Positions 41,669 through 51,126 are shown, counted from the stretch's first letter. The stretch: 64,000 nt of DNA from VXMO01 sp034422835 (GCA_034422835.1 DAOUJJ010000014.1:62001-126000); one strand, 5' to 3'. Numbers and translations are program-made. Notes: generated by a model from the letters alone, not told the origin.

Positions 41669-42076
41669 TCAAGTAACGCTCTCGAAGGCAGCGCGACATT
41701 GGGGACAGGTAATGTCTTCTAAGACGTGGCTTGTTTGAACATGGCGACCCCAACGTCTGCATAGTGTCCGGCCGCCAGTTCGTCCGCGTTGCCCCTTCGA
41801 AGGATAGAAATGAGTCCATCGTTCGATTTCGTGTCCCCGCTTTGTCTGCGCCCCGGCTTCGATCAAATCATCAATAGCACGCCCCGCGTTGCTCCTCGTG
41901 AGTCGGCCCCATATTTCGATGTCTACGTTGATACCTTTTTTGCGAGCAGACTCTATAAGGAACGTAAGGTGCACGATTTGTTTGTAAGTAGCCCCGCCGA
42001 TCCCGGCCTGGAATGCGTCGTCAGCGCATGCCTTCAATTTATGGAACGTAGCGTTCCATGATTCTTGCTCTGTCAT
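41669..42076 (-). CDS. Hypothetical protein with C-terminal zinc-ribbon-like motif
   Basis: 135 residues. The N-terminal 85 residues look helical (WNATFHKLKACADDAFQAG, then IWGRLTRSNAGRAIDDLIEAG); the C-terminus has Cys and His spaced as LCRRWGRHV then ITCPQC, a possible zinc ribbon. GGAAGAG precedes ATG 42076. It starts 23 bases after the 111-residue gene and is probably the last gene of the dapL unit. Lower GC than dapL. No function assigned. The 90 bases downstream hold nothing I can identify. Confidence 0.6.
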   Translation of the reverse strand: MTEQESWNATFHKLKACADDAFQAGIGGATYKQIVHLTFLIESARKKGINVDIEIWGRLTRSNAGRAIDDLIEAGAQTKRGHEIERWTHFYPSKGQRGRTGGRTLCRRWGRHVQTSHVLEDITCPQCRAAFESVT

Positions 42077-42099
42077 GACTCTTCCACCGAAAGTATGAG

Positions 42100-42435
42100 T
42101 CAGCGCCGCCTGTGCGTGATCTTGAAGGCCTCTATCGGCAGCTCGCGCGGCGTTTCCGGCAACAGGTAACGGCGGACGTACGCGCGGGCAGGCTGTGAAA
42201 GCAGGTAGGTATCCTCGATCTGCCCGATGCCCCGTGATACCAGCAGCAAATGACGCCGGTAAAGCGATCGCATCGCCTCATGCAAGTCCTCCGCGGAGGT
42301 CTGAAGACCGGCTGACAATTCCCGCAACGTCATTGATCGCTCCGCCTGTGCCAGAGAGAGCATCACGCGCTCCTCGTCAGCGTGAAACGGGCTGACGGTG
42401 TTCTTGGCGCGTCGCATCTTGCTCGCCTGTGCCAT
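42100..42435 (-). CDS. Small winged-helix-like hypothetical protein
   Basis: 111 residues. The arrangement LSLAQAERSMTLRELSAGLQTSAEDLHEAMRSLYRRHLLLVSR, then EDTYLLSQPARAYV, suggests a winged helix-turn-helix with a beta wing. It begins 14 bases after the dapL stop on the same strand, so it is co-transcribed. It may be a small regulator; DNA binding is inferred from the predicted fold only. Confidence 0.6.
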   Translation of the reverse strand: MAQASKMRRAKNTVSPFHADEERVMLSLAQAERSMTLRELSAGLQTSAEDLHEAMRSLYRRHLLLVSRGIGQIEDTYLLSQPARAYVRRYLLPETPRELPIEAFKITHRRR

Positions 42436-42449
42436 GCCTGGTCGCCCAC

Positions 42450-43631
42450 CTAAAGCAGATCAGAGACGTTGACGTTGCTCAGCCGTTCCAGCGCGCGGTC
42501 AAGGGCGTCGTCCCCCACGGTTAGTGAGCAGCGGATGTATCCCTCGCCCGCCTCGCCGTACCCGCGGCCCGGCGTCACAACGACGTTCGCTTCCTCGATG
42601 AGGCGCGACGCAAAGTCGCCTGACAGCGCCCCGTCCGGCAGCTTGGCCCAGACATAGAGGCTCGCCTTGGGCGGGTCAACCTCAAGCCCCATCTTGCGCA
42701 GGGCAGGGATGAGCCGATCGCGCCTCGCCTGGTAGACGGCATTGTGGTGGTCGATGGTGTCCTGTGGTCCTTCCAGCGCGGCGATGCCCGCCAACTGCAC
42801 GGCCTGGAACACGCCGGAGTCCACGTTCGACTTGATTCGCATCAGCGCGTTGGTGACCTCGGCGTTGCCGACGGTCATGCCGATGCGCCATCCGGTCATG
42901 TTGTACGACTTGGATAGAGAGTGGAACTCAATGCCCACGTCCTTTGCCCCATCCACCTGCATGAAGCTCACGGGCTTGTAGCCGTCGAATGCCACCTCTG
43001 TGTAGGGACCGTCGTGGCAGACGACGATGTCGTACTTCTTGGCAAACTCCACCACGCGCTCGTAGAAATCCAGCTCCGCGACGGCCGCCGTGGGGTTGTT
43101 GGGGTAGTTGATCCACAACAGCTTGGCCTTTCGCGCCACGTCCTCCGGAATCGCGTCCAGATCAGGCAGGAAGCCCGTCTCCCGATGGAGCGGCATGTAA
43201 TACGATTCGCCTCCTGCCAGCATCGTCCCGACGCTGTAGACGGGGTAGCCGGGATCGGGCACCAGCGCGATGTCGCCTTGGTCGATGTAGCACCATGCGA
43301 TGTGAGCGATGCCCTCCTTCGAGCCGATGGTGGGAAGAACTTCGGTGTCGGGATCGAACTCCACGCCGAACCGTGATTTGTACCAGTCCGCGACCGACCG
43401 CCTGAACGCCGGCAGGCCGTCGGATTCCGGGTAACGGTGATTGGCCACGTCCTCCAGTGACGTGACGAGCGCGCTGATGATGTGGGGGGCGGAGGGCAGA
43501 TCAGGGTCGCCGATGGCGAGGGAGATAACATCCTCGCCGCGGGCGCGTTTCTCATTGATCTTGCGCGTGACCTCCACAAAGAGATACGGGGGCAACTGCG
43601 CGACACGGCGTGCCTGCTCTGGTAGTGGCAT
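42450..43631 (-). CDS. dapL: LL-diaminopimelate aminotransferase-like PLP enzyme
   Basis: 393 residues, fold type I aminotransferase. Visible: VISLAIGDPDLPSAPHI near the N-terminus, SKEGIAHIAWCYIDQGD, the PNNPTAAV motif, and the PLP lysine in HSLSKSYNMTGWRIG. The closest familiar relatives are the DapL forms that make LL-diaminopimelate directly from tetrahydrodipicolinate. DapF at 47761 would then convert it to meso-DAP, which supports this role. AGGAGAT precedes the ATG. Other aminotransferases of the same clade (for example MTH52-like or alanine/aspartate types) remain possible. Confidence 0.85.
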   Translation of the reverse strand: MPLPEQARRVAQLPPYLFVEVTRKINEKRARGEDVISLAIGDPDLPSAPHIISALVTSLEDVANHRYPESDGLPAFRRSVADWYKSRFGVEFDPDTEVLPTIGSKEGIAHIAWCYIDQGDIALVPDPGYPVYSVGTMLAGGESYYMPLHRETGFLPDLDAIPEDVARKAKLLWINYPNNPTAAVAELDFYERVVEFAKKYDIVVCHDGPYTEVAFDGYKPVSFMQVDGAKDVGIEFHSLSKSYNMTGWRIGMTVGNAEVTNALMRIKSNVDSGVFQAVQLAGIAALEGPQDTIDHHNAVYQARRDRLIPALRKMGLEVDPPKASLYVWAKLPDGALSGDFASRLIEEANVVVTPGRGYGEAGEGYIRCSLTVGDDALDRALERLSNVNVSDLL

Positions 43632-43747
43632 TCGGCTGGATCTCCTCTGTTATATGAACTGACGGGTGGACTACGCGCTGAAACCTATTGTAGCAACCCG
43701 CCCTCCCCCTGTTTGTGTTTGCCGCCCGCCCGCGCCTAGCATGAGGC

Positions 43748-45037
43748 ATGACTGCTGACACACAGGCCCCACGCCGCCGTCCCCGCCTTTTCTATGGCTG
43801 GTGGATGGCGCTGTCCGGCCTGTACCTGATGTTCTATACGACGGGCGTCAGTTTCTTTGGGTTCAGCGCGTTCTTTGACAGCATCCGACTTGATCTCAAC
43901 TGGACTCGTGAACAGGTTTCACGCGGGCCCGCCATGATGGCTGTGTTCACTGCGATCCTGAGTCCGACCATCGGCGCGCTCACGGATCGTTTCGGCCCCC
44001 GCCTTGTGACGGCGGCGGCAATGTTCAGCGGCGGGGCCGGATTCATCGTACTGAGCCATGTCGAATACGCGTGGCAGTACTATGTCGCGTTCATCCTCAT
44101 CGGCAGCGGCATGGGCGCGACATCCTACGTGATGGTGGCGACCGCCGTCAGCAACTGGTTCCTGCGCAACCGCGGCAAGGCGTTGGGACTTACCTTTATG
44201 GGCCCCGGCTTTGCGGGCATCATCACGGCGCTGCTGGTCGTCCTGATACGGGAATACGGCTGGCGCGACGCCGCCCTGTTCACGGGCATCGGAACATGGA
44301 TAACGTGCATCCCGCTCGCGATGGTCCTGAGGAGGCGGCCGGAGCATTACGGCCTCCGCATGGACGGCGATCCGCCGGAGGCAGACGATGCGGGCTCAGG
44401 CCAAGCCGGAGGTCTGGCCGAAGCCGAGCCGTCGCCCGGGGCGGTGCGCTCCATCCTTTTGAGTCGTTCATACCTGCTCTATGTCGGCGCTCTCTCCATG
44501 CAGCAGGTGGCCATCACGGCGATGGTCGTCCACCACATCCCCGCGCTCGTCAGCTACGGCTTCTCCATGGAGACGGCGGGCGCGATGGTTGTTGTGTTCA
44601 CCGTCGCGAGCATCCCGATGCGTTTCTTGTCCGGCGCGCTCGCCGACAGGTTCAACAAGAAATTGGTCGTTGCGACGATGCTGAGCTTCCAGTTGGCCGG
44701 AGGAATCCTCTTCATCTTCATCGCCAACATCTGGGTGGCGATCATCTTTGAGGTCATCTATGGCACGGGATGGGGAGGCAGCAACGCGGCGCGGCTGTCA
44801 TTGCAGGGCGACTACTGGGGGCGGGGCATCTTTGGCTCACTGATGGGCTTACAGGTTGGTGCAGGGGCGATAGGCGGCCTCATCTCGCCCGTGCTGGTGG
44901 GTTGGCTCGCGGACATATACGATTACCGCATAGCCTTTATGACCGTCGTGATTCCTCTTGCTCTGGCGGTGATTATGGTTCTTCTTATGACCCGTCCACA
45001 GAGGCGCGCCCCTGATGAAGTGAGACTCGCTGCGTGA
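43748..45037 (+). CDS. MFS transporter, OFA/monocarboxylate-like (copy 1)
   Basis: 429 residues, 12 predicted helices. The N-terminal FYGWWMALSG followed by TTGVSFFGFSAFFDSI, and the loop-2 motif GALTDRFGPR, match the oxalate:formate antiporter/monocarboxylate group. A hydrophilic loop of about 40 residues divides the halves near 205-240. The substrate is likely an organic acid. It is the first of three related genes on this strand; it overlaps the second by four bases. It is divergent from dapL. Confidence 0.87.
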   Translation: MTADTQAPRRRPRLFYGWWMALSGLYLMFYTTGVSFFGFSAFFDSIRLDLNWTREQVSRGPAMMAVFTAILSPTIGALTDRFGPRLVTAAAMFSGGAGFIVLSHVEYAWQYYVAFILIGSGMGATSYVMVATAVSNWFLRNRGKALGLTFMGPGFAGIITALLVVLIREYGWRDAALFTGIGTWITCIPLAMVLRRRPEHYGLRMDGDPPEADDAGSGQAGGLAEAEPSPGAVRSILLSRSYLLYVGALSMQQVAITAMVVHHIPALVSYGFSMETAGAMVVVFTVASIPMRFLSGALADRFNKKLVVATMLSFQLAGGILFIFIANIWVAIIFEVIYGTGWGGSNAARLSLQGDYWGRGIFGSLMGLQVGAGAIGGLISPVLVGWLADIYDYRIAFMTVVIPLALAVIMVLLMTRPQRRAPDEVRLAA

Positions 45038-46329
45038 GAACCGAAAAGGTCGTCATGACGGCGTGGATGTTCGCGCGGCATCCCCGGCAGGTCTTCTACG
45101 GCTGGTGGGTGACGCTGGCGGGAACGGGTCTCGCCGCCTATACGGACGGCATCGGTTTCTGGGGATTCTCCAACTTCTTTGCCGCGATGGTAAGGCACTT
45201 TGGGTGGTCGCAGGCGCTGGCAGGGATTGGGCCGTCGCTCCAGCGGCTGGAGTCCGGCATCACCGCGCCCTTGACGGGCTACCTGGTTGATCGATACGGC
45301 GCGCGCAAGGTGCTCATCCTTGGGTACTTCGTTTCGGGTGGCGGCTGCATGTTGATGAGCCAGGTCGAGAACATCTGGCAGTACTACGGTGTCTTCATCG
45401 TCTTTGCGTTCGGCCTCAGCGCGGGGGCGTTCACCGTCACGGCAGCGGCCATCAACGCATGGTTCCGGCGATTCCGGGGACGGGCCAACGGCATCATGCT
45501 TGTCGGGCCGGGAATGTCCGGCCTGCTGGCGGGTGTCTGGGCGTGGATCATCCCGGAGTTTGGGTGGCGGTCCGTCCTGTTTGGCGCGGGCGTCGGCTTC
45601 TGGGTTGTAGGGATGATTCTCATTCCGCTTATCCGCAACAGGCCGCAGGACTACGGCATGGAGCCGGACGGCGGCGAGGCGCCCGAGAACGAGATCGCAG
45701 AATCCTCGCGCCTCAATGTTCTGCCGGAGGCCAATTTCACCCTGAGAGAGGTTCTGCGCAGCAGGGGCTATTGGCAATATGTCATCGCGAGCGCGTTGTT
45801 GGGCGCATCGTGGTCAATCATCACTTTTGAGGCGCTCATTCTGCAGAAGAACGGGTTCTCCAAGGAATTCATCGCCTTTATGTTTGCTTGGCAGACCGGC
45901 TCAAGCATCCCCATTCGCGTCATCGCAGGTACAGTGGCCGACTACGTGGACAAGCGCGTGGTGCTTGCGGTAGGAATCACCGTGCAGGGAATCGCAATTG
46001 TGCTGATACCCATGTCGACCGTGCCATGGCTGACGATTCTCGCCGGATTCCTGCTGGGCAGCGCCATTGGCTCGCAATCATCTGTGCGGCTGGCGCTCCA
46101 GGCAGAGTATTGGGGACTGGCGATATTCGGACGAGTCGCCGGCATACAGCAGGGGCTGGCCTCACTGCCGGCAATCCTGTCGCCGGTTGCCATCGGCTGG
46201 CTCTATGACCAAACGGAAAGCTACGTTATCGGGTTCGTGATCATTGCGGCGATCCTGAGCATCTCCATACCGCTGACGCTCACGGTCACGCGCCCAAGAC
46301 AGTCCTCAGCGCCGCCGGCATCCGCATAA
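45034..46329 (+). CDS. MFS transporter, OFA/monocarboxylate-like (copy 2)
   Basis: 431 residues from GTG 45034, which shares GTGA with the stop of copy 1; ATG 45055 with AAGG upstream is an alternative. Twelve helices, FYGWWVTLAGTGLAAYTDG at the start, and loop motif GYLVDRYGARK. Sequence is clearly related to copies 1 and 3 but is not a recent duplicate. Co-translation with copy 1 could mean a hetero-oligomer or merely co-regulation. Confidence 0.87.
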   Translation: MRTEKVVMTAWMFARHPRQVFYGWWVTLAGTGLAAYTDGIGFWGFSNFFAAMVRHFGWSQALAGIGPSLQRLESGITAPLTGYLVDRYGARKVLILGYFVSGGGCMLMSQVENIWQYYGVFIVFAFGLSAGAFTVTAAAINAWFRRFRGRANGIMLVGPGMSGLLAGVWAWIIPEFGWRSVLFGAGVGFWVVGMILIPLIRNRPQDYGMEPDGGEAPENEIAESSRLNVLPEANFTLREVLRSRGYWQYVIASALLGASWSIITFEALILQKNGFSKEFIAFMFAWQTGSSIPIRVIAGTVADYVDKRVVLAVGITVQGIAIVLIPMSTVPWLTILAGFLLGSAIGSQSSVRLALQAEYWGLAIFGRVAGIQQGLASLPAILSPVAIGWLYDQTESYVIGFVIIAAILSISIPLTLTVTRPRQSSAPPASA

Positions 46330-46349
46330 TCAGACTGCCTTCGGAGTAA

Positions 46350-47771
46350 ATGCGCCGCCGGGTAGTGTGGCGGGGCTATACTTATTCAATCCGCCCGTTC
46401 GCGGGCTTTGGCTTTTATTGGGAGGTCGCCGTCAACGCTGCATTATCGGTCCTCGTTCACCCCAACCGCGTTTTCTACGGCTGGTGGTTGGCGATTGCGA
46501 GTTTCGGCGTCCTCTTTTACACAGCCGGCGTGTTCTTCTACGGATTCTCGCCGTTCTTTGCGGAAATTCTGGATGAGTTCGGATGGCCGGCGGGCGTGGC
46601 CTCCTTTGCATTCGCCTTTCAGAGGATGGAGCAGGGCATCTTCGGGCCCATTGTTGGATATGCGGTAGACCGTTTCGGGCCCAGAAAATCCGTCCTCGGC
46701 GGGATGTTCATCCTCGGGTGCGGATTCATCGGCCTGAGCATGGTTCAGGAGCTCTGGCAATTCTTCGCCGCCTTCGCGGTGATGGCGCTTGGCCTCGCAT
46801 TCGGCTCCTTCCTCACCGTCAACACCGCCGTCAACGCCTGGTTCATCCGGCGGCGGGGCACGGCCATGGCCATCGTGTCCTACGGAGCGGGGGTGAGCGC
46901 CCTGATTGTGCCGCTCATCGTGGGACTGATTGCCCTCTTCGCGTGGAGAGAGGCGCTGCTGTACCTGGGCATCGCGACGTTCATTGTCGGGCTGCCGCTC
47001 GGCCTCATGATGCGCGACGCTCCCGAGAAGTACGGCCTAAGGCCGGATGGTGTGAGCGACGAAGAGGCGGCTCGACACGCGGAAACGGACCAGGACGAGC
47101 GCTATGCCGATACGACGTTCACGGTGAAGGAGGCCATCCGAACAACGACGTACTGGAAATACGTTGTGGCGAACATCTTCGGGTTCATTTTCTTCGGCTC
47201 TTTCATCATTCACCAGTTTGTGTTGTGGGAGTCGTTTGGTTTTTCCACGTGGTGGGTTACGTTCCTGGTGACGCTCCTCCCGCTCTCCAGTTTCCCGGCC
47301 CGCATCCTGGGCGGCATCCTTGCCGATATGTACGACAAGCGTAAGATTGTGTCGATCTCGTTCACGATGCAGATAATCGGCGCGGTGCTGCTCTTCTTTG
47401 CGCGAGACCCGATTACGGCCGTGCTCTTTGCCGCGTTCTTCGGATTCGGTTTCGGCCTCGGCAACCCGCCGCGATCCGCTCTCCTTGGAGAACTCTTTGG
47501 CCGGCAGGTTTACGGCCAGCTGCTTGGCCTCCAATTCACCTTTACGGCCCTCGGAGGAATCTTTGCGCCGGTCTTTGCCGGATTCATGTATGACGAGTTC
47601 GGCGCGGACGGCTACCGCTGGGCATTCTTCGCGCTCGGAATGATGGCCACAATTTCCCTGTACATGTATATGACGATGAAGCGGCCGCAACTGCCCGCTC
47701 GCCTCGCGAAAACGTATGTCGAATCAGAGACTACCGCCGAAACAGGGAGCGCCGAGCGGCCTAGTTCGTGA
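46350..47771 (+). CDS. MFS transporter, OFA/monocarboxylate-like (copy 3)
   Basis: 473 residues from ATG 46350, though the first 30 residues have no counterpart in copies 1 and 2 and the true start could be an unusual codon further in. FYGWWLAIASFGVLFYTAGVFFYGFSPFF and GYAVDRFGPRK mark the family. It starts 20 bases after copy 2. Its 3' end overlaps the convergent dapF by 11 bases. Together the three carriers suggest use of several organic acids. Confidence 0.87.
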   Translation: MRRRVVWRGYTYSIRPFAGFGFYWEVAVNAALSVLVHPNRVFYGWWLAIASFGVLFYTAGVFFYGFSPFFAEILDEFGWPAGVASFAFAFQRMEQGIFGPIVGYAVDRFGPRKSVLGGMFILGCGFIGLSMVQELWQFFAAFAVMALGLAFGSFLTVNTAVNAWFIRRRGTAMAIVSYGAGVSALIVPLIVGLIALFAWREALLYLGIATFIVGLPLGLMMRDAPEKYGLRPDGVSDEEAARHAETDQDERYADTTFTVKEAIRTTTYWKYVVANIFGFIFFGSFIIHQFVLWESFGFSTWWVTFLVTLLPLSSFPARILGGILADMYDKRKIVSISFTMQIIGAVLLFFARDPITAVLFAAFFGFGFGLGNPPRSALLGELFGRQVYGQLLGLQFTFTALGGIFAPVFAGFMYDEFGADGYRWAFFALGMMATISLYMYMTMKRPQLPARLAKTYVESETTAETGSAERPSS

Positions 47772-48636
47772 GCAGTTGTCCGGCGTAAACCGTCGTGGCA
47801 GGGCCGGTCATGTAGACTTGGCTGTCCGGGCTGCCGTCCCACTCGATGGTGAGCGCTCCGCCCGGCACCTCGACTGACACGCAATCATCGACAAAGCCCG
47901 CCAGCCGCGCCGCGACAACGGCGGCGCAGGCGCCTGTACCGCACGCCATGGTGAGGCCCGCGCCGCGCTCCCATACGCGCATGGTTATCGCCTCACGCGA
48001 CTGCACATTGACTATCTCAAAGTTGACCCGCTCCGGGAAAAGGGGATGGTTCTCCATCATCGGCCCAATCGTCTCAAGCGGAAAATCCGCGACAGGCGTG
48101 TCGATGAACGCGATAGCGTGGGGATTCCCCATCGAGACAAAGGAAAGGCTGAGGGCATGGCCGCCTACTTCTAATCCGTGCCCCTGCACAGGCCCCGGCC
48201 CATCTACGGCAACTGGGATGTCTCGGGGTTCAAGTATCGGCGCGCCCATGCCGACGCGAACGGCCTCGATGGCTCCACCCACGCTTCCGTTCTGCGGCCA
48301 CACTGTCATCAGACCGCCGAGCGTCTCGATCGGCAAACCGGCCTCGTTGCGGAGCGCCGAGCTGTCGACGATGCCGCGCTCGACGGCGTATTTGGTGACG
48401 CAGCGGATGCCGTTGCCGCACATCTCCGCCTCGGAGCCGTCCGGGTTGAAAATCTGCATCTGCAGCGCGGCGTCATCTGAAGGACGAATCACAAGGATGC
48501 CATCAGCGCCCACGCCGAAGTGACGGTCGCAGGCCGCTTTAGCCACGTCCGGCCAGTTCGTGCTGTCAGCGCTCGCCGGACCGCCTTCCACAACGATGAA
48601 ATCGTTCCCCGTACCGTGCATCTTCGTGAAGTTCAT
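47761..48636 (-). CDS. dapF: Diaminopimelate epimerase
   Basis: 291 residues from ATG 48636. MHGTGNDFIVVEG at the N-terminus and the two catalytic cysteines in EMCGNGIRC and MACGTGACA define the enzyme. It interconverts LL- and meso-diaminopimelate for peptidoglycan and lysine. The longer frame to 48720 would overlap miaA and is rejected. It follows miaA by 25 bases but has its own TATACT six bases before the ATG. Convergent 11-base overlap with the third MFS gene. Confidence 0.95.
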   Translation of the reverse strand: MNFTKMHGTGNDFIVVEGGPASADSTNWPDVAKAACDRHFGVGADGILVIRPSDDAALQMQIFNPDGSEAEMCGNGIRCVTKYAVERGIVDSSALRNEAGLPIETLGGLMTVWPQNGSVGGAIEAVRVGMGAPILEPRDIPVAVDGPGPVQGHGLEVGGHALSLSFVSMGNPHAIAFIDTPVADFPLETIGPMMENHPLFPERVNFEIVNVQSREAITMRVWERGAGLTMACGTGACAAVVAARLAGFVDDCVSVEVPGGALTIEWDGSPDSQVYMTGPATTVYAGQLLTN

Positions 48637-48642
48637 GTGCCA

Positions 48643-48648
48643 AGTATA
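48643..48648 (-). promoter_or_regulatory. TATACT element six bases before the dapF start
   Basis: On the minus strand TATACT, TGGCAC, ATG. No Shine-Dalgarno is present. The spacing equals that before the 15085 and 51090 genes and implies a leaderless message. Confidence 0.55.
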
Positions 48649-48661
48649 CAGTCGTCCGTTG

Positions 48662-49579
48662 TCAGAGTCCCATCGTAGCGTGTATCTGTTCCGCAAACTG
48701 CTCAGGGTCCTCCTCCGCATCCACCCAGGTTATCCGCTCGTCATCCGCGCCGAACCACGCGAATTGCGTTCGGGCAAAGCGTCGTGTCTTGCTGACAATG
48801 GTTTGCCGCATGTCATCAAAGGGCATTCGACCCTCAATATGCGCAGAGATTTCCCTGTAGCCAATACTGCGGAATGACGAAAGCGATGGTGAGTAACCGG
48901 CTGCCAACAGAACGCGAACTTCGTCAATCCAGCCGGCCTGCAACTGACGGTCAACTCGCTGCTCGATACGCCTGTCCAACTCCTCCCGCTCCATGCTGAC
49001 GCCAAAGATGCGTATATCCCAGGGCGGGGCAGTTTGGGTGCGCTGTTCCGAGAAGGGGCGCCCCGTCGTCCTGACAACTTCCAGCGCGCGCACAGTGCGG
49101 ATCAGGTTGTTGGGGTGGATGAGTTCCGCGGCGGCGGGGTCTAAACGGCGCAGTTCCTCGTGCAGGGCGTCTCGTCCATCGGCCTCGGCGCGCTCCATCA
49201 GCTCCTGCCGCAGGTCCGGGTTTGGCGCCACCTCGGGGACATTCCATCCTTCAAGCAATGCCCACACGTATTGGCCGGTGCCGCCTACAACGACTGGCGT
49301 CTTGCCCCGCTCATGGATGTCCTGTATGGCGCACCCGGCGGCACTGAGGAACCGCCCCAGCGAGAAGTCGTCATCCGGTTCGGATATGCCATAGAGATGA
49401 TGCGGGACGCCGCCGCGTTCTTCCTCAGAGGGCATGCCCGTGCCGATCGCCATGGCGCGGTAGACCTGCCTGCTGTCCGCGTTGATGATTTCGCCGTCAA
49501 TGCGTCGAGCGAGTGCTGCGGCTGCAGCCGACTTTCCTACCGCCGTTGCCCCAACAAGCGCAATGACCGGTCTGCCCAT
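48662..49579 (-). CDS. miaA: tRNA dimethylallyltransferase
   Basis: 305 residues. P-loop GATAVGKS at the N-terminus, then NADSRQVYR, GGTGQYVWALLEGW and HPNNLIRTVRALEV, all family marks. It adds a dimethylallyl group to A37 of tRNAs reading codons that begin with U. The C-terminal half of the catalytic domain is complete (SFRSIGYREI; TRRFARTQFAWF). It lies between a Gfo/Idh gene and dapF on this strand. Confidence 0.96.
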   Translation of the reverse strand: MGRPVIALVGATAVGKSAAAAALARRIDGEIINADSRQVYRAMAIGTGMPSEEERGGVPHHLYGISEPDDDFSLGRFLSAAGCAIQDIHERGKTPVVVGGTGQYVWALLEGWNVPEVAPNPDLRQELMERAEADGRDALHEELRRLDPAAAELIHPNNLIRTVRALEVVRTTGRPFSEQRTQTAPPWDIRIFGVSMEREELDRRIEQRVDRQLQAGWIDEVRVLLAAGYSPSLSSFRSIGYREISAHIEGRMPFDDMRQTIVSKTRRFARTQFAWFGADDERITWVDAEEDPEQFAEQIHATMGL

Positions 49580-49632
49580 GGGTGAACTCTGGCCTTATTC
49601 GATGTGGCGCGCGTGAGCGCGGGAACCTGCCT

Positions 49633-50628
49633 CTACGGCAGATCCACCCACACGCCGCCCTGCCGCATCGAGGAGACGAACGCCTCCGCCGCGTCAATGG
49701 ATTGCAGGCCCTGCTGCAGGGTCAGGAGGAGTGGCGTCGGTTCCGCGCCGCCCATCACCCATCCGAGGAACTGCTCCTCGATATTGACGCGCCGCTCCTC
49801 CTCATATGCCTGCCGCAGATCGTCCGGCACTGGCACGACCTCAGCCTCGCCGTCGCCTGATGCGATGCGCACGGACGAGAACGGATCGGCAGGATACCCG
49901 GCAACGATGATGGTGCCCTCCTCTCCGTGCAGGGCAATGTGGGCGTTCTGCGCGGCTTTCGGCGCGAGGTTGTCATGCACGTACCGCACGGCGACGTCAT
50001 CGCCAAGATCGGCAACGATGGCTGAGAAACCGACGCGTCGGTTGTCCACCTCGTGCTGCTTGCGGACGACCAACAACCGCTGATGTGATCCAAGCCATCG
50101 GTTCAGGATGTCAAAGTAGCTGCCAAAGGCAAGAAATGGCGTGTGCCATCGCATCTCCGCGCTCAACACGCGCCCGATGCGCCCCGCGGCTAACAGTCGC
50201 AGGACAAGCGCGTCCTCACGGTCGTACGGACCGCCGGGAAACGCCGGATATTGCCGCGCCTTGAGCTGCGGACGCGCCTCAAGCGCAGCCACGATCTCAC
50301 GCCCCTCCGCGCCGGTCATGGCCAACGGGTTCATGGTGAGCAGATGCTTGTCGTTCTCCAGCGCGCCAAGCAGGATATCGCGATGCTGCGGGGCCTGGGT
50401 CCCGTTGAAAACAAGGTCCACGTCCGGCGAGGAAACGACATTCTGCCAGGAGGCCTCTTGCACCGGCACGTTGAACTGTTCTGCGACGCGGGCGGTGGAT
50501 TCGGCGCTGTTATTTGCAACGGAGACAAATTCGATACCCGGAACCTTTGCGAGCTCCGGCACGACGCGGCGGGTGGAGAATCGGCCAACTCCAACCAGAC
50601 CGATACGAAGGGTGGACTCTGTGGACAT
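49633..50628 (-). CDS. Gfo/Idh/MocA family protein lacking the EKP motif
   Basis: 331 residues. N-terminal Rossmann motif IGLVGVGRFSTRRVVPEL and the following VSVANNSAE are typical. Where the family has EKP, with the catalytic lysine, this protein has HLLTMNPLAMT, so the lysine is absent. The second domain (RIGRVLSAEMRWHTPF) is intact in outline. It may bind NAD without catalysing the usual dehydrogenation, or use other residues. It stands 53 bases before miaA; there is no sugar-metabolism neighbour. Confidence 0.8.
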   Translation of the reverse strand: MSTESTLRIGLVGVGRFSTRRVVPELAKVPGIEFVSVANNSAESTARVAEQFNVPVQEASWQNVVSSPDVDLVFNGTQAPQHRDILLGALENDKHLLTMNPLAMTGAEGREIVAALEARPQLKARQYPAFPGGPYDREDALVLRLLAAGRIGRVLSAEMRWHTPFLAFGSYFDILNRWLGSHQRLLVVRKQHEVDNRRVGFSAIVADLGDDVAVRYVHDNLAPKAAQNAHIALHGEEGTIIVAGYPADPFSSVRIASGDGEAEVVPVPDDLRQAYEEERRVNIEEQFLGWVMGGAEPTPLLLTLQQGLQSIDAAEAFVSSMRQGGVWVDLP

Positions 50629-50706
50629 GCTGATACTTTCCTCCTGGAATTCTTACGGTTGCCGTCGTTGCGGCCTTAGCTAAGAGGTCGAATGTGCAAG
50701 TGTTGT

Positions 50707-51090
50707 CTAGGAGCCGTTCCTGCCATTCAAGAGGGTTTCCACCTTTGCGACCAGGCTCGAAACATCTTCAAGCCCGACTCTGACTTGCCGCTCGCCGAAC
50801 TCGCCCTCGTAGAAGTTCGTATGAAGATCGGTGGCAACGCCGAACTGACGTTGAATATCGTCATCGTCCGCCTCAGATATGAGCCGCCTCACGACACCGT
50901 AGAATTGGGCGTGGCGGTCATGTGCAAGCCCTCGCTCCTCAGCGTATGCCTTGAGCGCCTGCGATGCCGCGCCCCATCCCTTTTCGGATGCCTGGCGCAG
51001 GTCATCGCGCGACAGTTCCTCAAAGGCCTGGTTGAGAAAGATGCGGCTCTGCCTCGCGTAGTCCTTATTGCCGCCGTTCGCGTTCGTCAT
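50707..51090 (-). CDS. Small helical protein, HEPN/PaREP1-like
   Basis: 127 residues, all helical by eye. The segment ARQSRIFLNQAFEELSRDDLRQASEKGWGAASQALKAYAEERG resembles the first helices of PaREP1/HEPN-type proteins. I do not see the R-x4-6-H motif of HEPN ribonucleases, so an RNase role is not supported. TATACT six bases before ATG 51090 indicates its own leaderless-type promoter, 36 bases after tpiA. Confidence 0.6.
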   Translation of the reverse strand: MTNANGGNKDYARQSRIFLNQAFEELSRDDLRQASEKGWGAASQALKAYAEERGLAHDRHAQFYGVVRRLISEADDDDIQRQFGVATDLHTNFYEGEFGERQVRVGLEDVSSLVAKVETLLNGRNGS

Positions 51091-51096
51091 GGAATC

Positions 51097-51102
51097 AGTA
51101 TA
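51097..51102 (-). promoter_or_regulatory. TATACT element six bases before ATG 51090
   Basis: On the minus strand TATACT, GATTCC, ATG, the same spacing as at dapF and at 15085. Confidence 0.55.
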
Positions 51103-51126
51103 GTCGTATGGCGCGGGTGACCCATG

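Noticed and set aside
50707..51090. HEPN ribonuclease toxin
   Set aside because: The R-x4-6-H catalytic motif is absent and there is no MNT-type partner gene next to it.
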